From G963556115 sp963678205 (GTDB taxonomy: Bacteria; Planctomycetota; SZUA-567): 64,000 nt of DNA. The position numbers and the translations under genes were made by a program. The notes beneath the pieces were generated by a model. The model made no database searches. It was given only the letters and a program-made list of their open reading frames with translations, and was not told the DNA's origin. Numbering within the stretch: position 1 is the first letter of the stretch; every line of letters starts with the position of its first letter. Where the stretch lies: the NCBI GenBank assembly GCA_963678205.1, contig OY782760.1, forward strand, positions 3,038,001-3,102,000, written 5' to 3'. Shown piece by piece: positions 8,857-16,048 of the stretch.

Positions 8857-9792
8857 TCACGAATTATGATAAGAAGAATTAAATAATACAGCCCTATGAT
8901 TGGCTTTTTGAAGATGTTCTTTTAATTGATTTGATGATACATGAGTATATATTTCGGTAATTGCAATACTACTATGACCTAGTAAAGCTTGAACATACCG
9001 CAAATTTACACCTGTTTCAATAATATGAGTTGCGGTTGTATGTCTAATCATATGAGGGGTTATGCGCCTATTTATTCCTGATGATCTTGTTAGTTCATGT
9101 AAACGTCTTCGGACTAAGTCTGGATTTAATGCAGTGTCTATATTGGTTATAAGAAGTGATGAGGAATTTGAGGCATATGGACGCTGTTTGAGGTATAAAC
9201 ATATTTGCGCTATTAAGTCTTGATCTATAATAAAGACAACTCTTTCTCTGCTTCCCTTACCTTTAACTTTTATTCTGCCTGTTATTTCATCCCAGTCGCT
9301 AATTGCAATACTGCAAAGTTCACTTATTCGTAAACCGGTAGCATATAAAATCTCTAATCCCAGCCAAACGCTAATATCTGTGAGCCAGCCACGTTCGTCA
9401 GCAAGACTTTTTGCTGCGGTTAGGATCTTTAGCATTTCAGAGCTTTGTAGATTTCTTGGTAATTGTTTAGGAATACTGATAGACAGCTTATACTCTGAGA
9501 AGGGATTATGCTTAATATACTTATTAGCTTTAAGCCAATTAAATATAGCTCTAAGTGCTGCAAAACGTCTTTTTATCGTCTTAGGTGCTTTGCCCTCGCT
9601 ATGCATAGAGATTTGCCACTTACTCAATGCTTTATCATTAAGCACTGCTCTATTCTTCTTATTTGGGTACAACCATATAATAAATGATTTCGCATCACAT
9701 GAGTATGCTCTTAGGGTATTCTCAGACATTCCAGTCTGAGTATGAAAATCAATGAACTTTTCGATTAAATCAACCAACTCTGACTTATGCAT
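8857..9792 (-). CDS. Tyrosine recombinase / integrase (XerC/D-like)
   Basis: A 311-residue, complete tyrosine recombinase. An N-terminal SAM-like core-binding domain covers residues 1-90, and the catalytic domain about residues 105-300. All key residues are visible: Arg in ATGLRISEL, Lys in VKGKGSRERVV, His-x-x-Arg in HMIRHTTATH, His in LGHSSIA and the nucleophile Tyr in TEIYTHVS. It lacks the extra helix insertion of integron integrases. It reads away from repeat module A, whose conserved bases begin about 100 bases upstream of its start, so it is a candidate enzyme for moving the cargo blocks to its right. The start follows AAAGG. The IS3 element abuts its 3' end without damaging it. Confidence 0.92.
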   Translation of the reverse strand: MHKSELVDLIEKFIDFHTQTGMSENTLRAYSCDAKSFIIWLYPNKKNRAVLNDKALSKWQISMHSEGKAPKTIKRRFAALRAIFNWLKANKYIKHNPFSEYKLSISIPKQLPRNLQSSEMLKILTAAKSLADERGWLTDISVWLGLEILYATGLRISELCSIAISDWDEITGRIKVKGKGSRERVVFIIDQDLIAQICLYLKQRPYASNSSSLLITNIDTALNPDLVRRRLHELTRSSGINRRITPHMIRHTTATHIIETGVNLRYVQALLGHSSIAITEIYTHVSSNQLKEHLQKANHRAVLFNSSYHNS

Positions 9793-9888
9793 TACACGTG
9801 CCTTTCTTGCATAAAATGAAAATTAGAATTATATTGATTCTAAAGACAGGAAATAGGATAATATATATTATAAATCGACAAGATGAAA

Positions 9889-10118
9889 AATACCGTCAGA
9901 ATTGTGAACTTTTCTGCGATATTCACAACAGTTTAAAGTAGCACAAATGAGTTTTTTAGAATCCGCGTCAATTGACGGTATAACCGAAGGCAGGAAAACA
10001 GAGTGAAACTTACAACATCTTCACATTAAAACAGTTACAAAATTGCATATTAGCCTGAGGGGCAACCAAGAAATAAAAGCTTGTAATTCCTAGTATATAA
10101 GGACTTACAAGCTTTTTT
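9889..10118 (+). repeat. Repeat module A (att-like core, CCTGAGGGGCAACC box, terminator)
   Basis: The first of five related modules. It contains TACCGTCA (9891), the conserved block GAATCCGCGTCAATTGACGG continuing to TATAACCGAAGG (9959-9990), the box CCTGAGGGGCAACC (10054-10067) and a hairpin (10075-10116). It is closely similar along its whole length to module D at 49469-49710. It lies directly upstream of the intact integrase gene, which reads the other way. Confidence 0.85.
10075..10118 (+). terminator. Terminator hairpin of module A
   Basis: Arms AAAAGCTTGTAA and TTACAAGCTTTT (12 bp, perfect) with an 18-base loop, followed by TT on the plus strand. The arms end in A and T runs, so it could work both ways. 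Confidence 0.75.
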
Positions 10119-10330
10119 AATACTATTACAAAACAAACGACAAATAATACAACAAACTACACTCGACAAAGCAAATAACACTTTCAATTTTATTGCCAGC
10201 ACTTTCAGCATCATAAATCTTTTCAACACACAAAAAAGCAGCAGATATTGACAATAACAGGTGATTTTATGTGTCGCACTCCAACGGAGCGCTCAACTGA
10301 CTAAAGCCATGAGTTAATGTAAAATATACA
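10119..10330. other. Non-coding DNA after module A
   Basis: No gene or relic is recognised. TGTGTCGCA occurs at 10270 and resembles part of the sigma-54 upstream element found at 12619 and 32440, but it is not placed before a gene start. Confidence 0.35.
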
Positions 10331-10683
10331 CTATAAATGATTACACCTGACAAATCTCTCTTCATCGACTTCTACTGCTTCAGGAAATCTTTCTAAACAA
10401 ATCTCAGTTGCCTTCAAGCATCTAGGAGCAAAAGGACACCCCTTACTCTCAGGAGTCCACTGCTGAATTTCAGCTCGCCCCTTTTCTTTAAGCTCAGCTA
10501 CTCTTTCGCGCTCTGGATCGGGAGCAGCAGAAATCAGAAGCTGGGTATACGAATGTTTCGGGTCTTGCACTACTTTGTTCACATCACCCCACTCCACCAT
10601 ATGACCGCAATAAAGCACAATAATCCTTTCAGAAAAATATCTTGCAGTCGCAATATCGTGAGTAATATACAAGAACGGTTTAT
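10331..10683 (-). pseudogene. C-terminal fragment of an oligopeptide ABC transporter ATPase
   Basis: About 115 residues matching the last third of a DppF/OppF-type ATPase. It has the H-loop ITHDIATARYFSERIIVLYCG, then the oligopeptide/dipeptide transporter C-terminal domain with PKHSYTQLLISAAPDPER and the cysteine-containing tail (CPFAPRCLKATEICL, RCNHL). Walker A, the signature and Walker B are missing. The frame is fused upstream, without a break, to Sel1-like repeat sequence, which makes an open chimera of 160 residues (10331-10813). The gene cannot encode a working ATPase; the chimera is probably a deletion junction. Confidence 0.85.
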
Positions 10684-10985
10684 ACTTGTGTGAAGCGGCT
10701 TTTTCAATAAGTATATTTGCTTCAATATAGTTTGCAGTCACACCCTGTCCTAGCAAATACATTAACCCAAGATTATAAATATACTTAGGCTCATTATGTT
10801 CAGACAAAGTCATACACCACTTAAAAGCCAGATTATAGTCATTAATTTCAAAATAATAGTACTCAAAAAGAACTTCTCATGCCTTTTTATTCTTTTCTTC
10901 AGCCACATTCTCCAAATGTTTTAGACCTTTGATAATATCCTTATCTACACTTTCTAGTAACAAGTAAGGATAAGTGTCTCGAAAA
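10684..10985 (-). pseudogene. Sel1-repeat protein fragment
   Basis: Reverse-strand sequence reads YNLAFKWCMTLSEHNEP, then YIYNLGLMYLLGQGVTANYI and EANILIEKAA, which is the Sel1-like repeat pattern (A..LG.MY..G.GV). The frame continues further upstream to near 10985 across an in-frame TGA at about 10876. Its 3' side is joined to an ABC ATPase fragment near 10683. Sel1-repeat proteins are helical-repeat adaptors, often periplasmic. The stop and the fusion make this a relic. Confidence 0.65.
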
Positions 10986-11035
10986 GTAGAGCGTTTGATA
11001 ATACCATGATTGAGAGATTGTATCTAAAGGAGTAC

Positions 11036-11206
11036 GCTCAGTATTCCGAGCATCTTGCAAGCTTCTGGTACCGAATATCCACTTTCTAATACTACTCGTA
11101 TTGCTTCGTCTTTGAATTTCTGTGAATACTTTCTTATGTTTGCCATTATGGACTCCTTTAAAAACATTATTCAATTAGTTTTTCAGGTGTCCACTTTTTC
11201 TAGGGC
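11036..11206 (-). mobile_element. IS3-family relic (end and start of orfA)
   Basis: From 11206 leftward the reverse strand has an IS3-type end (TGCCCTAGAAAAAGTGGACA), a GGAG ribosome site, and an orfA start at 11148 reading MANIRKYSQKFKDEAIRVVL, then ESGYSVPEACKMLGI. The coding sequence stops making sense near 11036. It is a different IS3 lineage from the intact copy at 7586. Confidence 0.75.
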
Positions 11207-11276
11207 ACTGCATGCTGCTCTGAACGTTATATTTTTCTGAGTCATCATAAACTTGGAATTTGTAAGGATATTTGAT

Positions 11277-12386
11277 TCAATATCGGTAGATACCTGCCAG
11301 TCCTGTTTGTCCTGGCATCTGCTCTGGCTGGATGACAATTACCTCGCCGCTCATCTTCACAACCAACTCGCCAATATCATCAAGTAGGTCATCGACTTGC
11401 GGGTCTCCGAGGTCGCCGACTGTGATCTGCCCCGTCTCCCTGTTGAGTCGACCGGCAATTTGTCGGTTAGATTCTAGCAGTAGCGACGCGACTCTCCCGG
11501 TTGCGGCTGCCTGAGCCACCTGCGACACATCATCACTGCCAAGTTGTTTGGACTCCGCCAAAGCAAAATCTTCTACAAGTGTAGCTAATCGCGCTTGATA
11601 TTGCGGTTCGACGATTTGCCATGCGCGTTCCCAGAGTTCATCTATCGGTAGTGCATCTGGATTGATCGAGAGTCCCTCTTGCATCAAAAACGGGTTATGG
11701 CTGACCTTGTGGAACAGATGGTGATGTTCAGACAATGCAGCTAGGATCAACGGCAGACCAGATGGTCGGGAATGGTGTTCGAGAACAGCTTGATCTACGG
11801 CGCGAAAGAAGCGCTCTGCATCGTTATCAACTTCGTCATTTTCCCCACTATGACCATGCTGCGGGATCAATTTGTCACCAAGCGCCTCAGTAATAGTCAG
11901 CGGGACGCCTGGTGCAGGGTCTATCTCATAGAGTGCATTACGATCGCCTTCAAAAAGTTTAATCTTGCTTAGGCTCAACCCAAGAACTTGATAACGAGTG
12001 TCAGATTGCAGAATGCGTCGCAAGGGTTTGGTGTAAAAGCTATCGCCTACAACGGCCAATTCAGAGACAGACCGTTGAATTTTGAACACTTGAAAAATGT
12101 TCGATCCTCCCAGCACTGCCATGCCCTCGAGGGTGTGACTCCAAAAGTCATGATCGTTGGCTAGGGTATTAAACGGTTCCAAAAGCATCATGGTATCGCT
12201 GTCCGAGTATTGCTGCTGAAGCGACGATGCAAGCGCTTTTATAAGATTGCCAAACAGAATCTGATCTTGGCGATTCTCAGGATGTTTCCGATGGGTCGGC
12301 TGATAAAGCGAAAGTAGCGGCGGCTGATAAGTCTCTGCCAGTTTGGCTAGTGATTCCTTGGTAAGCATAGTGATCTGCTGTGTCAT
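11277..12386 (-). CDS. baeRF-like protein (bacterial eRF1-related, family 3 type)
   Basis: A 369-residue protein resembling the bacterial members of the archaeo-eukaryotic release factor superfamily (baeRF family 3). It starts MTQQITMLTKESLAKLAETY followed by PPLLSLYQPTHRKHPENRQD, a typical start, and has the acidic tail GDPQVDDLLDDIGELVVKMSG. The family is thought to act on ribosomes, probably in rescue or hibernation, but its bacterial function is not established. The track start at 12437 is too early: AGGAGG stands correctly before the ATG at 12386. Upstream lie a GC-rich hairpin, a sigma-54-like promoter and an upstream element shared with the ndvB-like gene, so stress- or signal-dependent expression is likely. 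Visibly GC-richer than the flanking operons. Confidence 0.75.
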   Translation of the reverse strand: MTQQITMLTKESLAKLAETYQPPLLSLYQPTHRKHPENRQDQILFGNLIKALASSLQQQYSDSDTMMLLEPFNTLANDHDFWSHTLEGMAVLGGSNIFQVFKIQRSVSELAVVGDSFYTKPLRRILQSDTRYQVLGLSLSKIKLFEGDRNALYEIDPAPGVPLTITEALGDKLIPQHGHSGENDEVDNDAERFFRAVDQAVLEHHSRPSGLPLILAALSEHHHLFHKVSHNPFLMQEGLSINPDALPIDELWERAWQIVEPQYQARLATLVEDFALAESKQLGSDDVSQVAQAAATGRVASLLLESNRQIAGRLNRETGQITVGDLGDPQVDDLLDDIGELVVKMSGEVIVIQPEQMPGQTGLAGIYRY

Positions 12387-12409
12387 TTCATACCTCCTTT
12401 GTGCTATCG

Positions 12410-12426
12410 TCGCGCTAGCAGCGCGA
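12410..12426 (-). promoter_or_regulatory. GC-rich leader hairpin before the baeRF gene
   Basis: TCGCGCT and AGCGCGA form a perfect 7-bp stem with a three-base loop (AGC), about ten bases before the AGGAGG site. It would be in the 5' leader of a transcript starting at the sigma-54-like promoter. Whether it affects translation is unknown. Confidence 0.4.
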
Positions 12427-12506
12427 GCGCTAAGCAAAAATTAAAAGTCTCAATCAGTGAATAAATCCTGACTGCTAATGATTGTAGAGTACCTTATTAA
12501 TAGAAT

Positions 12507-12522
12507 AGCAAATGGTGTTCCA
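12507..12522 (-). promoter_or_regulatory. Sigma-54 (-24/-12) promoter of the baeRF gene
   Basis: On the reverse strand TGGAACACCATTTGCT has the GG-N10-GC spacing and TTGC of sigma-54 promoters. It is about 120 bases before the ATG at 12386. A related promoter with the same TGGAAC start precedes the ndvB-like gene, and both have a common element about 100 bases upstream. Confidence 0.75.
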
Positions 12523-12560
12523 CACGCGAATATATGGTTAATGTGTTTCAGTATATTCCG

Positions 12561-12652
12561 TAACATTCATTATGGATAATGTTGTGGGGTACTATCCTGA
12601 GAGATTGATGTTTTAATAGTGTCGCAATATTGAAAAAGCCCGAGACCGTCTA
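12561..12652 (-). promoter_or_regulatory. Upstream activator region shared with the ndvB-like gene
   Basis: Two conserved blocks: CAATATTGCGACAC with the flanking CTTT.TC and GTCTCGG (12619-12652), and a second block, CCCACAAC...TCC..AAT..ATGTTA (12561-12589). The same blocks in the same order lie before the ndvB-like gene at 32381-32470. The distance from the start of CAATATTGCGACAC to the TGGAAC of the promoter is 110 bases here and 111 there. This is the arrangement of enhancer sites for an NtrC-type activator. Confidence 0.72.
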
Positions 12653-12699
12653 CTTAAGGTTACCTAAATAGCTACTCTATTATGTTATAATACCAAGAC

Positions 12700-12930
12700 C
12701 TACCTGAAGTAACCGTTGATTGCGGCCTTACAAGCCGGCACTGCGATACTTCCAGATGTTCCTGAACATGATTTATTACCGCTTTGCGCCGCTTAACCAA
12801 GCTTAAAATGATTTCTCCGCAGCCACTTTCATGATTGCATTATCAATGGGTAATTCAGGTGCAAGTTTTTTCGGTGTGCATTTTCTCGCTCAATCCAGTC
12901 ACTAGTTTGACCTGTTCAGGTACCAAGAGT
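12700..12930 (-). mobile_element. IS3-family (IS407-group-like) relic
   Basis: The reverse strand reads ELPIDNAIMKVAAEKSF then stop, which resembles the end of an OrfA, directly followed in another frame by RRKAVINHVQEHLEVSQCRL, which resembles the start of an OrfB of the IS407 group. No inverted repeats or remaining frame are seen. Degenerate. Confidence 0.5.
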
Positions 12931-13034
12931 AACGTCATCGATAAGAGAGTTACCATCATATCCTTAACTATATAGACGATTTACTTAATGCAATATATAT
13001 AATTCAACGACAGAAAAATGACATATACATCAAT

Positions 13035-13200
13035 AATGCTTATGAAACACCTTTGCATGGGAGGCAATAGTATTTCTCTGTATTTCAGATACATGAGGCT
13101 TTCTGTTAAGGTATTTGTAATATCCGTTTCTACTGACTTTGAAAATCTTACATACTCTCAAAACTGAATCCTCTGTCTTATGAGAATAAATCTAAGTTTA
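13035..13200 (-). mobile_element. IS3-family orfB relic
   Basis: The reverse strand reads IYSHKTEDSVLRVCKIFKVS, then RNGYYKYLNRKPHVSEIQRN and ASHAKVFHK. This corresponds to the first fifth of an IS3 OrfB (compare IYSHRAEYSVMRMCVVLKVS in the intact copy at 7931). A stop precedes it and coding sense is lost after it. Confidence 0.75.
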
Positions 13201-13343
13201 GTACCTTACTGGCTCTATTTTAAAAATAACACTGTCTGCATTTTTGTATTTTGCGAGTGTGTACGTCTGCGGATTAAATAATTATCAGAATGCATCTAAA
13301 AGAGCCTGCATAATAATGAACTCTCTCTGATTATTAAGTAATG

Positions 13344-13487
13344 CTACATTTTTTTTGGCCCATTCTCGATATTAGAATCTATTTTTTTAGCTCCATATTG
13401 ATCACCAATAAAACGCTTTAAAGGACAAATTGAAAAGAATGGACATTTCTTGCATCCTGTAACATATGCGACTGGACATAATTTCAT
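13344..13487 (-). CDS. Small four-cysteine protein next to a radical SAM gene
   Basis: A 47-residue open frame, starting at an ATG with AGGAG at a good distance and ending TAG. It starts MKLCPVAYVTG and has Cys at residues 4, 12, 15 and 21 in a C-x7-C-x2-C-x5-C pattern (GCKKCPFFSICPLK), which could hold a zinc ion or iron-sulphur cluster. The start lies 10 bases after the stop of the radical SAM gene, so the two are probably cotranscribed. It is too short for ordinary gene calls. No function is known to me; a partner or cofactor role for the radical SAM enzyme is a guess. Confidence 0.65.
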   Translation of the reverse strand: MKLCPVAYVTGCKKCPFFSICPLKRFIGDQYGAKKIDSNIENGPKKM

Positions 13488-13496
13488 TTGATTCTC

Positions 13497-15425
13497 CTAT
13501 TTATTTGGCTGAGTACCACCATCGTAAAGATCAAAATATCTGTATATGTTGTTCTGGAAATCTGAAAGCGATCTAGAAAGTTTCTTGCATAACCCGTCAT
13601 AAACATCTAATGTAGCTTGACTACCGTTATCGGGTAGTTGTTTAGCCAGACATAAGGCATCATGTTGTATCGACTGTCGATATTTCTCTATTGTGTATAA
13701 GGTAGCATCCGCACGTGATTTCAAAGTGTAGCTTCCATCCTGAACAAGTATTGCAAAGTCCTGCAGTAGATTTTTATGCTCGAGCAGTATCCTATCGACA
13801 AATTGATTGACAAGTTCGGCGTAGGATTGCTTGAGATCCTCAAGACGCAGCGCCAAGCGTGTAATTTCCTGAAAATGATGACCCTGAATAGCCAAGCTTA
13901 CAGCAGACGGGAAAAACTTAGGTTTATACCATAGTGTTCCTACCAGAAAACAAATACTATTCCAAGCATACTCGGTAAATAATGAACCTGTCATATACCG
14001 CAGAAAACACTTGATGTCCTGCCATTGTACTGCAGAGTTAGTAATGACAGCAGCCTTCCAACGCTGACGAAGTTTTATGCAGCGCAGAAAATACGCTTTC
14101 AGATCGGTTGGATAGATCGCTTGTAGCACCTTCTTATAATCTGAGATCAAATCCTCAGGTGGTCGTAGTGGAGTAAAGTTCAGACTAAAATCGTGAGTAT
14201 TGTTTCCATCAGTAGAATGCACAAGACGTCCTTCCTGCTCCAGTCTATCATAAAGATCTGTATCTGGAATCGCTTGCAACAACCCTACCATTGCTACAGG
14301 GATTCCTAAGTCATGAATGTATTTTATCATGCGATCAGAGATATCCTCTGGGTCATGGTCAAACCCCATAATAAATCCTGATGAAACAATTATACCTGCC
14401 TCTTGAATACGCCTTACTTTGTCATCGATACACCCAGAAGTATTTATGTTTTTTCCTGCTTCACGCAGGCTTTCTTCTTCTGGTGTCTCCAACCCAACAA
14501 ACACCATATCAAACCCAGACCTTTGCATAAGAAGTAGTAGCTCATCATCATCGGCTAGATTTATTGAGGCTTCGGTACTCAATTCAAATGGATAATGGCG
14601 TTCTTCCTGCCATTCGGCAATCGCTTTCAGAAGCTGCTTAACCTGTGCAGAGTTCCCCACAAAGTTGTCATCCACGATAAAGAGTGAACCGCGCCATCCC
14701 AAATTATATAATGCTGTCAGCTCGTCAATCACATTAGTTATGCCTTTATAACGCATTTTACGCCCAAAACGTCGCCAAATACCACAGAATTCACAGCCAT
14801 GGGGACAACCTCTTGAAGTCTGTATAGCCATCGCTCTATAGGCAGCAAGGTCTAACAAATCGAACCTAGGTAACAAGCAATCGTCAAGGCAGGCCGCATC
14901 ATCTGCTGTCACAACATCGGCATCACTACCGAAATATTCGAGAATATCCTTAGTTTCTGATTCTCTAGTTGGACGTGCGTACACTTTTTTTGCCTTACCT
15001 GCTTCCCAATCACGTATAAAGAAAGGCAGTATATCTTCTGCCTCTCCCAGTACATAATAATTAACTCCATTAATTTCAGCAAAGTTGGTAGTAGGATATG
15101 AACCTCCAGCAACAACCGGAACATTCAAATTATTCGCTTGCTTGATGCATTGAGCAAAAGAGTCTTTTTGTACTATCATCGCCGAAATAAAGACCGCATC
15201 TGCCCACCGGATATCGTCATCTGAGCATAACTCTATATTTAGGTCTTTAAGGCGCAACTCATAACTTTTAGGAAGCAATCCAGCAACGGTCAATAACCCT
15301 AATGGCGGTTGCACAGCACGCTTATTTATGAGATTTAGAACAAAGCTAAAACTCCAGTAGGTCGCATCTGGCACCTTGGGGTATAATAACAAGATTCTTT
15401 TTCGTGATTGAGTACCGATAGTCAT
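13497..15425 (-). CDS. B12-binding-domain radical SAM protein (DUF4070 type)
   Basis: A 642-residue protein. An N-terminal cobalamin-binding Rossmann domain covers about residues 10-150 (ILLLYPKVPDATYWSF, then PPLGLLTVAGLLP). The radical SAM core follows, with the cluster motif CPHGCEFC near residue 213 and SLFIVDDNFVGN near residue 255. The C-terminal region of about 200 residues is of the DUF4070 kind, as in HpnP-type hopanoid methylases and relatives. Such proteins use cobalamin, SAM and an iron-sulphur cluster for methylation or other radical chemistry on lipids or unknown substrates. No hopanoid genes are in the window, so the substrate is unknown. The start has a good AAGGAG site. The last 100 residues are helical and look family-specific. 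Confidence 0.85.
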   Translation of the reverse strand: MTIGTQSRKRILLLYPKVPDATYWSFSFVLNLINKRAVQPPLGLLTVAGLLPKSYELRLKDLNIELCSDDDIRWADAVFISAMIVQKDSFAQCIKQANNLNVPVVAGGSYPTTNFAEINGVNYYVLGEAEDILPFFIRDWEAGKAKKVYARPTRESETKDILEYFGSDADVVTADDAACLDDCLLPRFDLLDLAAYRAMAIQTSRGCPHGCEFCGIWRRFGRKMRYKGITNVIDELTALYNLGWRGSLFIVDDNFVGNSAQVKQLLKAIAEWQEERHYPFELSTEASINLADDDELLLLMQRSGFDMVFVGLETPEEESLREAGKNINTSGCIDDKVRRIQEAGIIVSSGFIMGFDHDPEDISDRMIKYIHDLGIPVAMVGLLQAIPDTDLYDRLEQEGRLVHSTDGNNTHDFSLNFTPLRPPEDLISDYKKVLQAIYPTDLKAYFLRCIKLRQRWKAAVITNSAVQWQDIKCFLRYMTGSLFTEYAWNSICFLVGTLWYKPKFFPSAVSLAIQGHHFQEITRLALRLEDLKQSYAELVNQFVDRILLEHKNLLQDFAILVQDGSYTLKSRADATLYTIEKYRQSIQHDALCLAKQLPDNGSQATLDVYDGLCKKLSRSLSDFQNNIYRYFDLYDGGTQPNK

Positions 15426-15762
15426 TTACAACTCCTTGCAGTCATTATATACAGCTGTCACTTGTAGTAATCTACTCTGACTCAGCATTTACAAATTGTG
15501 CAGAAATACCACCTCGATGCACTTTTTAATGCCCCGCATGTCAGGGATTTTATAATTATAATATTGTCCCTCATTACTTCATACGTAATAAATTAATCTC
15601 GTAGCCAAACCAGAGTATACTACGGTCTGTCTTATAAATGAGACAATATGTGAGACAGCCGATACAACTATCCTCTTGTGATATACAATGCAAACCACTA
15701 CAAGAGTATGCTTCACTTTTCATCCGTGCATTTCATCATGGTTTAATGAATTAGCAATGTTG
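15426..15762. other. Non-coding gap upstream of the radical SAM gene
   Basis: About 340 bases without a gene. A weak GG-N10-GC sigma-54-like match (reverse strand, 15499-15514) lies about 75 bases upstream of the radical SAM start, but its -24 box is poor. Confidence 0.3.
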
Positions 15763-15915
15763 CTATTCAAGTATGCACAAAACACCCGCAGCAATAGCTA
15801 GAACAGCCATAGCTATTCCCATTCCTTCAAAGTTAATATGCAGAACAGGTATCAATCCGGTTAAAATTAGCCATACACCTAAGAGCAGTAAGCGGAAATT
15901 TTTAGTCAGTTTCAT
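15763..15915 (-). CDS. Small two-helix membrane protein, 50 residues
   Basis: A 50-residue open frame with a strong AAGGAG ribosome site. It begins with a basic stretch, MKLTKNFR, followed by a hydrophobic helix (LLLLGVWLILTGLIPVL) and a second one (GIAMAVLAIAAGVLCIL). Small proteins of this pattern are widespread in Gram-negative genomes without known function. It is predicted to sit in the inner membrane. A sigma-54-like promoter at 15976-15991 lies about 60 bases upstream, which links it to the baeRF and ndvB-like genes. Confidence 0.7.
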   Translation of the reverse strand: MKLTKNFRLLLLGVWLILTGLIPVLHINFEGMGIAMAVLAIAAGVLCILE

Positions 15916-15975
15916 AGTAGTACTCCTTTTGTTAGTTTATAATTAACGGGAATTATTACAGAACACTATAAAAGG

Positions 15976-15991
15976 AGCAAAAACTGTACCA
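15976..15991 (-). promoter_or_regulatory. Sigma-54-like promoter of the 50-residue membrane protein
   Basis: On the reverse strand TGGTACAGTTTTTGCT matches the sigma-54 consensus with GG-N10-GC spacing. No copy of the CAATATTGCGACAC element was seen upstream, where the histidine kinase gene ends. Confidence 0.6.
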
Positions 15992-16048
15992 GCCTCCACT
16001 TAAAAGGCAAGTAGCGAAGTAATATTGTATTATGTTAAACGGTGATTT

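Larger units (their letters stand above)
12653..13343. other. IS graveyard between the baeRF gene and the radical SAM cluster
   Basis: Nearly 700 bases with no intact gene, holding two unrelated IS3 relics (about 12700-12930 and 13035-13200). The rest shows no recognised feature. Confidence 0.5.

Noticed and set aside
10054..10118. CCTGAGGGGCAACC as the 3' end of a tRNA or tmRNA attachment gene
   Set aside because: No T-arm (GTTCRAATC) or pairing acceptor strand lies in front of the box in any of the four copies.
15499..15514. Sigma-54 promoter before the radical SAM gene
   Set aside because: The GG-N10-GC spacing is there but the -24 box is poor and there is no enhancer block.
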